The position numbers were made by a program, and so were the translations under genes. Below, one piece after another: positions 1 through 7,225 of a stretch of DNA of 64,000 nucleotides (position 1 is the first letter of the stretch; the number at the start of each line of letters is the position of its first letter). Source of the stretch: a virus; the IMG/VR virus record IMGVR_UViG_3300025121_000038, positions 16,999 to 80,998 of that record; one strand, 5' to 3'. The notes below the pieces were generated by a model, which was not told the origin of the DNA, made no database searches, and worked only from the letters and a program-made list of their open reading frames with translations.

Positions 1-341
1 CCAAGCTCTAATCTTTCTTGACCATCTATATCATTATTGAGACCGACTCCAAAGTCTCTCCAGAAAGACCCCATTTGGTCCAGCATGCTCCAACAAGATT
101 TGAATACTTTAGGCTTTGCCCAATCTTCTGTGGATCTAATATTTCTAACACAATCTTCAGGCTTTTGAACATCGTACCGTTCTGCAAATCCATCTAAAAT
201 TGCGAGACATTTGTGGACATAATCTCTTTCTGGACTGATTTTGGCTTCTTTATACGGCAGAAGAGTCAAGTAATAGCTGGCTAGAAGGCCTTCAAACTCT
301 TCATATCGAAAGTCTGTATTAGGCATACATCCGGAATTCAT
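1..341 (-). CDS. Hypothetical protein, 3' end outside the window
   Basis: An open frame starts at the ATG ending at 341 (first residues MNSGCMPNTDFRYEEFEG) and runs without a stop to the window edge, giving at least 113 residues. The product is soluble and acidic-to-neutral with several Trp and Cys residues. I see no recognisable motif. It is first in line on the minus strand after the small gene at 351-563, so they are probably co-transcribed. Function unknown. Confidence 0.7.
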   Translation of the reverse strand, partial: MNSGCMPNTDFRYEEFEGLLASYYLTLLPYKEAKISPERDYVHKCLAILDGFAERYDVQKPEDCVRNIRSTEDWAKPKVFKSCWSMLDQMGSFWRDFGVGLNNDIDGQERLEL

Positions 342-350
342 AGGTCCCTC

Positions 351-563
351 TTACTCATAGATTACAGAAATAAATTTGACGTTATCATTTCTATGAACTT
401 TTTTCCAAGCTTCTACTGCTTTGTAATGTTGATTTTTGTCTTCAAAACAATAACGTTCAAAGCGTTGTTCCCAATATCTATCCTCTTTCTGGAACCAGAA
501 CTTTACTACATAAGATTCCGACAATATGGGAGTATGTGTTTTATGTGTATGTTTCCGTTTCAT
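351..563 (-). CDS. Small hypothetical protein, 70 aa
   Basis: I place the start at MKRKHTHKTH rather than further upstream, because the upstream extension is hydrophobic and overlaps the next gene. The product is highly charged with many aromatic residues (KFWFQKEDRYWEQRFERY). It looks like one of the many small phage accessory proteins. No family recognised. Confidence 0.6.
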   Translation of the reverse strand: MKRKHTHKTHTPILSESYVVKFWFQKEDRYWEQRFERYCFEDKNQHYKAVEAWKKVHRNDNVKFISVIYE

Positions 564-631
564 ACAATCTCTTATTCTGGTTTTTATATTAAGATATGAC
601 GATAAAAGGATGGGATAAGTAAGAAACGAAA

Positions 632-994
632 TTAAGTAAGAAGAGACCATTCACAAGGTATGACATTAAGATTGTAATCAATCCTGATAGGACGTATTAG
701 GTCTCCATCATCCATTTCATTAGCAAGAGATCCGCAACCCCAAGCCTCTCCTGGTTTATCTCGTTTATAATAAACCATAGAGAGGAAATCATCCAATCGA
801 GTCTCTATAAAAAACTGACCGTGACGAACGGATGGGGTTAATTTCATTAAGGAGGTAAATTCTTGTATTGGACCGAGACTTGTATATTCTTCTGATCCTT
901 CGTCCCATTCAACTTTGGAATATACTTGCCAGTAATGAGGCCATTCGAGGTCTTCTACGTCAGGGAGAGTAGGTCTAAAAAAAGACATATCCAT
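632..994 (-). CDS. Hypothetical protein, 120 aa
   Basis: The start is taken at MDMSFFRPTLP; a TTG five codons upstream is also possible. The protein is acidic and Trp/Tyr-rich, with no signal peptide or membrane segment. It is the last coding gene before the first tRNA cluster. No family recognised. Confidence 0.6.
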   Translation of the reverse strand: MDMSFFRPTLPDVEDLEWPHYWQVYSKVEWDEGSEEYTSLGPIQEFTSLMKLTPSVRHGQFFIETRLDDFLSMVYYKRDKPGEAWGCGSLANEMDDGDLIRPIRIDYNLNVIPCEWSLLT

Positions 995-1099
995 AAATAT
1001 TGAACACAAAATATAGGATTATAAAAGGGAAGAGAAGTCAGGGGAGTTTGCAAGACTCCCAACATCCAACTTAGTAGAATATTTCAGTCACTCATATCA

Positions 1100-1127
1100 G
1101 ATTATATGTTTGCGCAAACATATAATC
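1100..1127. repeat. 28-bp perfect palindrome
   Basis: A perfect inverted repeat (left arm gattatatgtttgc) lies between the tRNA cluster and the gene ending at 632. There is no T run on either side, so it is not a classic terminator. It could act as an RNA hairpin protecting or delimiting tRNA transcripts, or as a protein-binding site. Confidence 0.5.
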
Positions 1128-1336
1128 GTCATTTATGAGGAGAGCCTTTACCCTCAATGCAGCCGACCCATAGCCTAGTAACGACTGCATATCCGACCCG
1201 ATATAACTGCTCTCATTAGCCTCGTACAATCGGTCTATCGGTACTTTATTCACCCAAGCCATCCGCACCCCTCTTTAAGAGCGAGAGGGTACATTTCCTC
1301 CGGAGTCAGAGGAACATTCTGTCACTGACTTCTCCA

Positions 1337-1414
1337 TGGTATGAGTGAGAGGAGTCGAACCTCCATGATGTCCTGTTTCCAAAACAGGCGACTTAGCCAT
1401 TAGTCCACACCCAT
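1337..1414 (-). tRNA. tRNA-Pro(UGG)
   Basis: A full cloverleaf with encoded CCA, a 7-bp acceptor stem and anticodon loop TTTGGAA. Position 37 is A, whereas bacterial tRNA-Pro normally has G37. It ends directly against the next tRNA. Confidence 0.9.
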
Positions 1415-1491
1415 TGGTCGAGGCGAAAGGAATTGAACCTTCATGATGTCCTGCTTCCGACGCAGGCGACTTACCATTAGTCCACGCCTCG
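1415..1491 (-). tRNA. tRNA-Pro(CGG)
   Basis: Cloverleaf with acceptor CGAGGCG/CGCCTCG, A73 and encoded CCA. The anticodon stem is CCTGC/GCAGG with loop GTCGGAA. It is immediately adjacent to tRNA-Pro(UGG) and again has A37. Confidence 0.9.
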
Positions 1492-1511
1492 ATTTTTAGA
1501 TACTTAAAACA

Positions 1512-1587
1512 TGGTGGAGCTGGTCAGGGTCGAACTGACATCCTCTTGATTGCAGGTCAAGTGCTCACCCAATTGAGCTACAGCCCC
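1512..1587 (-). tRNA. tRNA-Ala(UGC) with C33
   Basis: The acceptor GGGGCTG/CAGCTCC contains the G3:U70 pair that identifies alanine tRNAs, and CCA is encoded. The anticodon loop is CCTGCAA, so position 33 is C instead of the near-universal U. The second tRNA-Ala at 15713 has the normal U33. Confidence 0.88.
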
Positions 1588-1593
1588 AATTTA

Positions 1594-1848
1594 TCAATAC
1601 ATCACATACTCTTTAGTAGGGTCACCATTTGGGCGTCTACGTCCACTTTGGGGGTTACGCATCCATCCATCAGGCTCTCCTACCCCATCCCATGCTTCAA
1701 AAACTGCGACCGCAGTCGAATATTCGTCGTATCACCAACTATCATCATAAAACATCTCGGAGCCTATGGCTATACGACCCCTTCCAAAAGTCAAAGGAAA
1801 TACAGATAAAACTTTCCCTGTAGTCAAAACTTTTTGTTTAACAGACAT
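1594..1848 (-). CDS. Small conserved-looking protein interrupted by an in-frame UGA
   Basis: From the ATG at 1848 the frame reads 38 codons (ending FYDDSW), then TGA at 1732-1734, then 45 more codons in the same frame (YDEYSTAVAVFEAWDG ... SGRRRPNGDP) to a second stop. The part after the UGA is clearly protein-like; I associate the AWDG...GW...SGRRR pattern with a family of small phage and bacterial proteins. So the gene is either read through at UGA (as Cys, Sec or Trp) or carries a nonsense mutation. A short hairpin lies about 15 nt after the UGA. Confidence 0.6.
1703..1716 (-). promoter_or_regulatory. Hairpin after internal UGA, SECIS-like geometry
   Basis: On the mRNA strand ACTGC-GGTC-GCAGT forms a 5-bp stem with a GGUC tetraloop. 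The loop begins 20 nt after the UGA codon. Bacterial SECIS elements such as that of E. coli fdhF place a GGU-containing apical loop at a similar distance. The resemblance is suggestive only. Confidence 0.3.
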
Positions 1849-1931
1849 ATAAGATCCATTGGTAAGGTCTTCAATAAATACTTATCCGTATAAACAAAGA
1901 TCAGGTCAAAAAGTGCGAATGGAATATCTAA

Positions 1932-2456
1932 TCAGGCTAGAAAAATCTGAGCTATCTTGCGAAAATCTGAAAATGACATATGAACATCTTTGATGTCTGG
2001 TCCAGTCTTCTGTAATAGAGTAATTCTGTCGTCTTTTATCAATAAATCTAACGTGTTTGTAAGTTTAGTCTTATGACCTTTCTTCAATAAAGTAGCCACA
2101 GAGTCTAACTCTTGTTCTAATTTTGTTTTCTCTCCAATCAAAGATTCAGATAAAGCTAATGTTTTCATAAGATCCGAGAGTTCGAAATCTTCTATCTCTT
2201 CTGGTAAAAGAACTTTTAATTTGTCATTTATGGGTGTAGATGGAAATGCTACTTTAACAGGTGCTGTAAGATCGCCCTGAGTATATTTAAGTCGTTTACA
2301 ATTGTGGCGCTTTATAGTTTTAGAGTCCCACTCTACCGTTACACCATATGTATCAATACCTATCACCACACCTACAGCCCCCAGAGGGATACCGTATCTT
2401 CTCACAGAATCATTTAAAAGAACAAAATCACCAATCTTGAATTTGTGTATAGGCAT
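1932..2456 (-). CDS. Hypothetical protein with an N-terminal SH3/KOW-like domain, 174 aa
   Basis: Residues 1-58 (KFKIGDFVLLND ... GAVGVVIGID ... VTVEWD) have the alternating beta pattern of small SH3/KOW-type folds found in phage and ribosome-associated proteins. Residues 60-174 are charged and largely helical. It sits just upstream of the UGA-containing gene. The domain call is by pattern; function unknown. Confidence 0.65.
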   Translation of the reverse strand: MPIHKFKIGDFVLLNDSVRRYGIPLGAVGVVIGIDTYGVTVEWDSKTIKRHNCKRLKYTQGDLTAPVKVAFPSTPINDKLKVLLPEEIEDFELSDLMKTLALSESLIGEKTKLEQELDSVATLLKKGHKTKLTNTLDLLIKDDRITLLQKTGPDIKDVHMSFSDFRKIAQIFLA

Positions 2457-2473
2457 CTAAAGACTCCGAAGTG

Positions 2474-2701
2474 TTAATTGCGATCGGGAACTAACTCATG
2501 AACTATACCACGCCACCCACATGCACATACAGCTCTGTTGTTGTCTACTGCTGTCTGTAGATCTGTAAATATGACACCTTTACAAGTAGTTTCCACATCT
2601 TGAGACCCACATGTTGGACAACACCTATGTATATTGTGATATTGGGTATAAACAGACTCTCTAACAGTCGGCTCTGGTATTGAAGATATTAGTATAATCA
2701 T
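2474..2701 (-). CDS. Small zinc-ribbon protein, 75 aa
   Basis: Two cysteine pairs, CPTCGS near residue 29 and CACGWRG near residue 60, fit a zinc ribbon that probably binds nucleic acid or protein. The gene begins one base from the 3' end of tRNA-Gly(CCC), so its mRNA 5' end could be made by tRNA 3' processing. Confidence 0.65.
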   Translation of the reverse strand: MIILISSIPEPTVRESVYTQYHNIHRCCPTCGSQDVETTCKGVIFTDLQTAVDNNRAVCACGWRGIVHELVPDRN

Positions 2702-2775
2702 TGGAGCGGAATAAGGAAATTGAATCCTTAACTACGGCTTGGGAAGACGTCGTGTTACCCTTACACTAATCCCGC
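2702..2775 (-). tRNA. tRNA-Gly(CCC)
   Basis: Acceptor GCGGGAT/ATTCCGC, T73 and CCA encoded, D-stem GTGT/ACAC, anticodon loop TTCCCAA. One mismatch (T30:C40) lies in the anticodon stem. Confidence 0.85.
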
Positions 2776-2831
2776 ATATACTAGCATACTGAACAATATG
2801 AAGGTAAGCAAAATTTGAGATTTAGTCTAAA

Positions 2832-3092
2832 TTAATTTGACGGACCACATTCTAGTTCGTAGTCTATAATGGCTTGTTGTATTCTGGTGAGATTAACGAA
2901 AGAAATTCTACCCATTTGTTCAGAGGATAAAAAAGCAAAAGCTGTGTTAGCAAAACTAGGGGAGATATGTGTTACACACGTAAAATCTAAAATAATACTT
3001 TGGGATCCAGACAGGAACTTTTCTCTAAAGGTCTTACCGCCGTCTCTGCCCGACAGTCTAGATTTAAACTCAGAGGCAATGTCTATAAGCAA
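2832..3092 (-). CDS. STAS-like protein (DUF4325-type), 86 aa
   Basis: The segment IILDFTCVTHISPSFANTAF matches the core strand-loop-helix of DUF4325 STAS-like proteins, which in bacteria often partner with anti-sigma or ATPase proteins. The start is a TTG preceded at 8 nt by GGAG. It overlaps the end of the gene at 3070-3375, so translation is probably coupled. It may regulate a switch or partner protein; the partner is not evident here. Confidence 0.7.
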   Translation of the reverse strand: MLIDIASEFKSRLSGRDGGKTFREKFLSGSQSIILDFTCVTHISPSFANTAFAFLSSEQMGRISFVNLTRIQQAIIDYELECGPSN

Positions 3093-3375
3093 TTGTACAC
3101 TCCACTTGTTGAGGGGTTAGAGAGCCTATACCTTTCCATCTTGCGGAATTGTCTTCAATTTCTATTAAACCGGAGTCTCTATACGAAGATAAAGTGTCGT
3201 ATAGTAGGTCTCCTAAAGTGTTGTTGGTCCAAAAGATATGTTTATTATCTCGAAACTCTTGAAATTTATCTTCCGAAGAACTAACACCTTGGAAAATACC
3301 TAGAGTAACTCCTAAATAATAAGCAGCTACATCAAGATCTGTCCAATCCGTAAGATATTCTTTAAGTCTTTTCAT
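3070..3375 (-). CDS. Hypothetical protein, 101 aa
   Basis: A mostly helical protein (MKRLKEYLTDWTDLDVAAYY) with no recognised family. It overlaps the STAS-like gene downstream by 23 nt and the upstream gene by 4 nt, so it belongs to a translationally coupled operon running 4600 to 2832. It may act with the STAS-like protein, judged only from overlap. Confidence 0.65.
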   Translation of the reverse strand: MKRLKEYLTDWTDLDVAAYYLGVTLGIFQGVSSSEDKFQEFRDNKHIFWTNNTLGDLLYDTLSSYRDSGLIEIEDNSARWKGIGSLTPQQVECTIAYRHCL

Positions 3376-3779
3376 AATTTTGAACTCAAAACAAAGACCA
3401 TTGTGGTCCCCTCTATAGCCGTGATGTCAACTATTCTCAAAATCTCTTGAGTGTTATCCATAAACTCTACATTCAAAGATTTAACAAACATCGCCTTTTC
3501 AAAAGTATGCTCAAGATGAGTTTTACACCCTAGGTACCACCATGCGTTTGGGTGTTTCTCATCGTTCTCACTCAAAGTTATGTCATCAGAGTTTGTTTTT
3601 AGCAAAACTCGTTTAAGGATATATTTGTCGGGTACCTTTATATCCTCTCTTGCTTCTGCTTCTTCTATATCTATACCTAGAAGGACTTCCATTCTAGAAT
3701 ATAAGTCATCCATAGAGATGAACATTTTCTTATTTAACGCGTCATGAAATTCTGGATCGTTGTATCTAGGTATATTCAT
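3372..3779 (-). CDS. Hypothetical protein, 135 aa
   Basis: Begins MNIPRYNDPEFHDALNKKMF and overlaps both neighbours by 4 nt (ATGA type). It contains a mixed alpha/beta pattern with no catalytic motif I recognise. Part of the 4600-2832 operon. Confidence 0.65.
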   Translation of the reverse strand: MNIPRYNDPEFHDALNKKMFISMDDLYSRMEVLLGIDIEEAEAREDIKVPDKYILKRVLLKTNSDDITLSENDEKHPNAWWYLGCKTHLEHTFEKAMFVKSLNVEFMDNTQEILRIVDITAIEGTTMVFVLSSKL

Positions 3780-4087
3780 GAATCAAACCTTATATCAAAC
3801 ATCTGTCTATGACTATATTCTCTATAATCTTGTATAACAAGATCAAATTTGTGATTGTGTACTATGGGAATATCCGACCAAAATACTTTTAAATATGCTG
3901 GGTTTGACCGTGGATAATCACTTGATACTACACATGCCAATTTTTCTGGCAGATCCTCACACAAATGCCCTTTAACAAAACCAGCAGAAGAAAATATATT
4001 CCATCCTTCATATAAAAGCTCTTCAAAAGAGAATTTCTTGATACCAGAGTAGGAATTTCTAACCTGGATAGAAGCAGCTTTAGACAA
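3776..4087 (-). CDS. Hypothetical protein, 103 aa
   Basis: Begins MSKAASIQVRNSYSGIKKFS. No family recognised. It is coupled to the downstream gene through an overlapping stop/start. Confidence 0.65.
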   Translation of the reverse strand: MSKAASIQVRNSYSGIKKFSFEELLYEGWNIFSSAGFVKGHLCEDLPEKLACVVSSDYPRSNPAYLKVFWSDIPIVHNHKFDLVIQDYREYSHRQMFDIRFDS

Positions 4088-4109
4088 ATGGATAGTTTGT
4101 GGAGCTATA

Positions 4110-4250
4110 TTAGAATAGACGACATATATGGTCTATGACAAAAGGCGTACACCGGGTAACATAACACGCATCAACAGGTAGAGTAATTATGGTTTTAGAA
4201 TTTCTATGAATCCAAGGACCTATATTAGAAAAATTACTTCCACAATTCAT
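4110..4250 (-). CDS. Micro-protein, 46 aa
   Basis: The ATG overlaps the TGA of the upstream gene (ATGA), as elsewhere in this operon, which is the main reason to accept such a short frame. The product has four cysteines (CGSNFS, ACYVTRC, HICRLF) and may bind metal. No homologue recognised. Confidence 0.5.
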   Translation of the reverse strand: MNCGSNFSNIGPWIHRNSKTIITLPVDACYVTRCTPFVIDHICRLF

Positions 4251-4600
4251 GGAATTGGTACTCTAGAATCACCCCAACCACCGTGTTCTAAGCCACCCAA
4301 TAAGGGTTTTACGGGCCTGCCTAGTTCTATTAGAACCTTTTCTATTTCTTTATATGCTCTATTTCTATTTGGAAGTACTTTCTCAGGTACAGGTAGAGTT
4401 ATAGTCAAAATACCTATCAACACACTAAGGTTGTCTTTAAGGTCAAAGGCATGGTCCGCGAAGATACCACATAAATCATCAGAAATTTTGAACTCCCCTT
4501 TCCGGTGTAAGTCATCTAACTCACCGAACATTATATCCAGAGCACCCTCTATTAGGGGTTCTGCAAGTATTTTGTTATAAAGTTCTTGAGCTTCTGTCAT
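4247..4600 (-). CDS. Hypothetical protein, 117 aa
   Basis: First gene of the coupled operon, starting MTEAQELYNKILAEPLIEG. It is acidic and helical with a central hydrophobic run (LSVLIGILTITLPV) that may be buried or membrane-associated. No family recognised. Confidence 0.65.
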   Translation of the reverse strand: MTEAQELYNKILAEPLIEGALDIMFGELDDLHRKGEFKISDDLCGIFADHAFDLKDNLSVLIGILTITLPVPEKVLPNRNRAYKEIEKVLIELGRPVKPLLGGLEHGGWGDSRVPIP

Positions 4601-4659
4601 AATTTATTCTAAGATTGATATATTATTAGATAACACTATTCAAAATGGATTAGTGTAGA

Positions 4660-4700
4660 ACAAAGAAGGGGATTAGAATTATTCTAATCCCCTTCTTTGT
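4660..4700. terminator. Strong bidirectional hairpin terminator
   Basis: A near-perfect 19-bp inverted repeat (caaagaaggggattagaa and its complement) separates the tRNA array from the operon starting at 4600. On the minus strand it would terminate tRNA transcripts. The U tract is weak. Confidence 0.7.
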
Positions 4701-5163
4701 GATGAAGTTGCCTGTTCCCATCTCGATCGGCTTTTTGCCAACTTACATGTTAGTAAGTGTAATCAACCTCATCAGACCTTCTGCGTGTCCTAGCACTGGT
4801 TTTATCCAGTTGCAGAATTGCTCTTCCATAATCTGGCACTTAGCAGGCTTATCTATCAGATTGAGCTAGGCTCTCGAAGTCCTAGCACCGAAAGTGCTCC
4901 CATGCTCTTGTGTGGCACGAAAGGTATCAGTTAAGGTATAGGATGAGTTACTCCGTCGGACATTTCTTAGGAAACATACACGGTTAAAATCCGCAGTAAA
5001 CCTAAGCCGTCTTCCCAACCAGTTTTACTCTCAAACTTCTTTTCACAGAAATTTCGCAGTCCTATACTACGGCTTTGACAAGCAGCCCGTCTTTTCCAGG
5101 AGCAACCCTGGTTCTCATCGTGAGTTGTAACGGCTCTCACTAGCTGGAAGCTAACCAGCACGT
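4701..5163 (-). other. Structured non-coding spacer with tRNA-like remnants
   Basis: No credible gene in 463 nt. On the minus strand there are several hairpins (for example AGCAC-TTTC-GGTGCT and ACTGG-ATAAAA-CCAGT). A tRNA D-arm-like stretch TAGCTCAATCTGATAGA is closed by complementary CCTAGC/GCTAGG. I read this as decayed tRNA sequence or an uncharacterised structured RNA between the terminator and tRNA-Met. Confidence 0.4.
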
Positions 5164-5242
5164 TGGTAGCGGGGGCTGGATTTGAACACAGCGATCTTTT
5201 GGTTATGAGCCAAATGAGATGACCAAGCTTCTCTACCCCGCT
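5164..5242 (-). tRNA. tRNA-Met(CAU), initiator-like
   Basis: The acceptor strand GCGGGG, the D-stem pair A11:U24, the loop CTCATAA and the T-arm closely resemble bacterial tRNA-fMet. However 1:72 is an A:U pair rather than a mismatch, and the anticodon stem has two G:C pairs next to the loop instead of three. CCA is encoded. Confidence 0.88.
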
Positions 5243-5245
5243 ATA

Positions 5246-5330
5246 TGATTTTCTGAAAGGGATTCGAACCCCTAAGTCTTTCGACCGGACCTTTTATGGG
5301 CCCTTTGTTTACCAATTTCATCATCAGAAA
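5246..5330 (-). tRNA. tRNA-Leu(UAA), long-arm type, A33
   Basis: Acceptor TTTCTGA/TCAGAAA, A73, no encoded CCA, and a variable arm GTC-GAAA-GAC typical of class II tRNAs. The anticodon stem GGGCC/GGTCC encloses the loop CATAAAA, giving anticodon UAA with A instead of U at 33. Possibly weakened in function. Confidence 0.7.
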
Positions 5331-5335
5331 ATTGC

Positions 5336-5419
5336 GCCTTGGAGAGGGGTTTTAACCCTCACGCCACGTCTGGCAGAGTATTTATAGTACTCCACGTCTG
5401 TCTTTTCCGTCATCCAAGA
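5336..5419 (-). tRNA. tRNA-Tyr-like, anticodon AUA, probably decaying
   Basis: A long variable arm GCCA-GACG-TGGC and loop CTATAAA resemble bacterial tRNA-Tyr (CTGTAAA) with G34 changed to A. The D-loop GG and T-loop C56 are also lost (T-loop TTAAAAC). No CCA is encoded. Probably non-functional, but it could give an inosine-free AUA anticodon. Confidence 0.5.
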
Positions 5420-5544
5420 CTAAAGCCCGCATTTTGTTGGGTGCCAGCCCTTCTCCATGCACTATATAACTGGCATATATAGTGAGTTCAAGCCACTTAC
5501 CATGTGTGCATGGTAGTAATACTATCTACCTCAGGCTCTTTTTA

Positions 5545-5645
5545 TACTCAAGGAAGGGTTCGAACCTTCAACCTAACAAGTGTATTGTTAGGTGCCTTAA
5601 TGACTAAAGCCATTAATTGATATGTTTTACAACATTTCTTGAGTA
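5545..5645 (-). tRNA. Atypical long-arm tRNA-like gene, 101 nt
   Basis: It has an 8-bp acceptor TACTCAAG/CTTGAGTA, a 5-bp D-stem with 4-nt loop GTAA, a 6-7 bp anticodon stem around CTTTAG, an 8-bp variable arm and a normal T-arm GAAGG-TTCGAAC-CCTTC. The long acceptor and variable arm recall selenocysteine tRNAs, but the anticodon is UUA or UAG depending on register, not UCA. No CCA. It may be a degenerate tRNA-Leu(UAG). Confidence 0.45.
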
Positions 5646-5734
5646 TGTATCAAGTATCAGAGACCAGGGTCAGTCCACCACTGGAACGTCTGAACTAGGA
5701 ATAGAATGAAGTCCATTTGTGTATCCTTTCTGTG

Positions 5735-5953
5735 TTAGTTGTTTAGCTTTTGAAGCTCGCTCTCAGCCCAGTTTTTGAGGCTAGTCCAGTGTCTACACTG
5801 CTCGTCCAGACTATATTCTGAAGGGCCTTCTTCAGATCCGAAAGTATCTTGGCCCAAGTTACAATGGGTCAAACTACTATTTGCAGTAGTAAGCATATGC
5901 TCAAACTCAGTACGACGACTTTCGGTAGATTCTGGTTCACGAGAGCTAAACAT
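5735..5953 (-). CDS. Small acidic hypothetical protein, 72 aa
   Basis: Starts MFSSREPESTESRRTEFEHM and is very rich in Ser and Glu. It is an isolated small gene between tRNA clusters. No family recognised. Confidence 0.55.
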   Translation of the reverse strand: MFSSREPESTESRRTEFEHMLTTANSSLTHCNLGQDTFGSEEGPSEYSLDEQCRHWTSLKNWAESELQKLNN

Positions 5954-6028
5954 GGGTTTTACCTTTTGTTAATATTGATGTATTTAGTCTTCTTGCAACA
6001 TATATACAACGATATAATCAAATCAAAA

Positions 6029-6210
6029 TTAAGAGCGTTTCTTAAGTTTTCTATAATCTAAACCGTAATCAAAAGCCCATTTTCTGATCGCATTATCTGA
6101 AACACCGTATTTTAACCCAAGTGCGGGTATAGTATTAAATTTTATATCTTGTTCGAGTACTTTTTGATGGTCTTCCACATCTTCTACGACTTTTTGAAAA
6201 ACATTCTTGA
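6029..6210 (-). pseudogene. Frame-shifted C-terminal HTH module of the upstream endonuclease
   Basis: This stretch is open in the +1 frame relative to the gene at 6135-7049. It encodes a helix-turn-helix (YGVSDNAIRKWAFDYGLDY) like the C-terminal DNA-binding module of other endonucleases in this window. The frames join cleanly at an A5 run (TTTTTCAAAAAGTC, about 6210), so a single inserted A probably broke the gene. Confidence 0.7.
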
Positions 6211-7049
6211 GAACATGTTTTCATAGTGGGTCTTACTTTTAAGACCTGTTTTCCACAAATACATACAAAATATATTTTAGGTTTCAAGTCAACATCTTTC
6301 TTTTCTTGAAGAGATTTTGCTTGAAAAGCATCATATATTATATCGAATTTTTCTGAACATAAATCTTGGAATTCTTCTATGTTTTGAGTATTACTCAATT
6401 GAGTAAGTTGTTTGTACCTAACAAACAAGAGTTTTATATCATTAGATGATAATATCCTTTGTAATTTGTCTAAATCATACGCGGAGAAAAATCCCTTTAC
6501 TTCTACATACAAATCATAATTAGGCAAATAAAAATCGGGAGCATATGTTTTTAATACATCGCTTGATGAAAGGTACTTTAGGTATACTTTTCTAATCCAT
6601 AATATACCTTTAGAGTTAAACCATTCTGCTACTTTTACTTCCCAGGTTCCTCTACATACATATTCTTCTCCTTGTATGTTTTTAATAGTGTACCACTTCA
6701 CATCTTTAAATCCACCTCCACCTTTTTCTTCCAAAAATTTAGATCTTGCTGCGGATATTTTCTCTTTAGCTTCTTTCGACATTATCTTTGTAGGTTGTAG
6801 TTTAGCTTTTTCTGATCTTTTAGCTTTAATAGAAGCAAGATTGGGGTTTAGAGAGCATTTTAAAGTATGTGCCCCCAACCGGACCCAGTCAAAAGATTGA
6901 TGGCAAAATTTACACGAATAAATATTCGAAAGCTGTGCTAGAAATACTTCTCTATGAATGGTTTTGGATTTTTGTGAGTGAGAATTATTATGGCCGCCTA
7001 ATTGGGCCACCGTATCAAAAGTTTTATCGCATTTTGAACATTTATACAT
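6135..7049 (-). CDS. Zinc-finger PD-(D/E)xK homing endonuclease, C-terminus frameshifted
   Basis: Two N-terminal C2H2-like fingers (CSKCDKTFDTVAQLGGH; CKFCHQSFDWVRLGAH) precede a lysine-rich linker and a Vsr/PD-(D/E)xK nuclease core near residues 140-200 (WEVKVAEWF, YAPDFYLPNYDLYVEVKG). A Cys cluster follows. The frame then ends early at RYKI, and the expected HTH lies in the next frame. Such enzymes cut tRNA or phage genes to spread. The start lies just upstream of a terminator, so it needs its own promoter or readthrough. Confidence 0.8.
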   Translation of the reverse strand: MYKCSKCDKTFDTVAQLGGHNNSHSQKSKTIHREVFLAQLSNIYSCKFCHQSFDWVRLGAHTLKCSLNPNLASIKAKRSEKAKLQPTKIMSKEAKEKISAARSKFLEEKGGGGFKDVKWYTIKNIQGEEYVCRGTWEVKVAEWFNSKGILWIRKVYLKYLSSSDVLKTYAPDFYLPNYDLYVEVKGFFSAYDLDKLQRILSSNDIKLLFVRYKQLTQLSNTQNIEEFQDLCSEKFDIIYDAFQAKSLQEKKDVDLKPKIYFVCICGKQVLKVRPTMKTCSQECFSKSRRRCGRPSKSTRTRYKI

Positions 7050-7066
7050 ACCCGTCCTAAAATAAA

Positions 7067-7096
7067 AAAGGGCTCTGAAATGTTTCAGAGCCCTTT
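7067..7096 (-). terminator. Intrinsic terminator
   Basis: The stem aaagggctctgaaa pairs with its complement across a 2-nt loop and is followed on the minus strand by TTTTTTATTTT. It starts immediately after the CCA of the tRNA at 7096-7181. Confidence 0.8.
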
Positions 7097-7181
7097 GGTC
7101 CGAGTCGCGGGAGTTGAACCCGCATCCAACCAGTTACCTCATTATAATGGACCGCTTATAAGACGGGAAGGTTACACTCGG
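7096..7181 (-). tRNA. Atypical tRNA, Ile(UAU)-like anticodon arm
   Basis: Encoded CCA, acceptor CCGAG/CTCGG and T-arm GCGGG-TTCAACT-CCCGC are normal. The arm CCCGT-CTTATAA-GCGGT gives anticodon UAU. Only about 8 nt separate it from the acceptor, so the D-arm is missing, and about 27 extra nt sit before the T-arm. Either remodelled or a pseudo-tRNA. Confidence 0.5.
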
Positions 7182-7225
7182 ATATTAACTTTTCTAACTG
7201 CAATCTTCTGTACACTATCAAAATC

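Noticed and set aside
5336-5419. Functional AUA-anticodon tyrosine tRNA
   Set aside because: D-loop GG and T-loop C56 are both lost and no CCA is encoded, so decay is more likely than a new decoding function.
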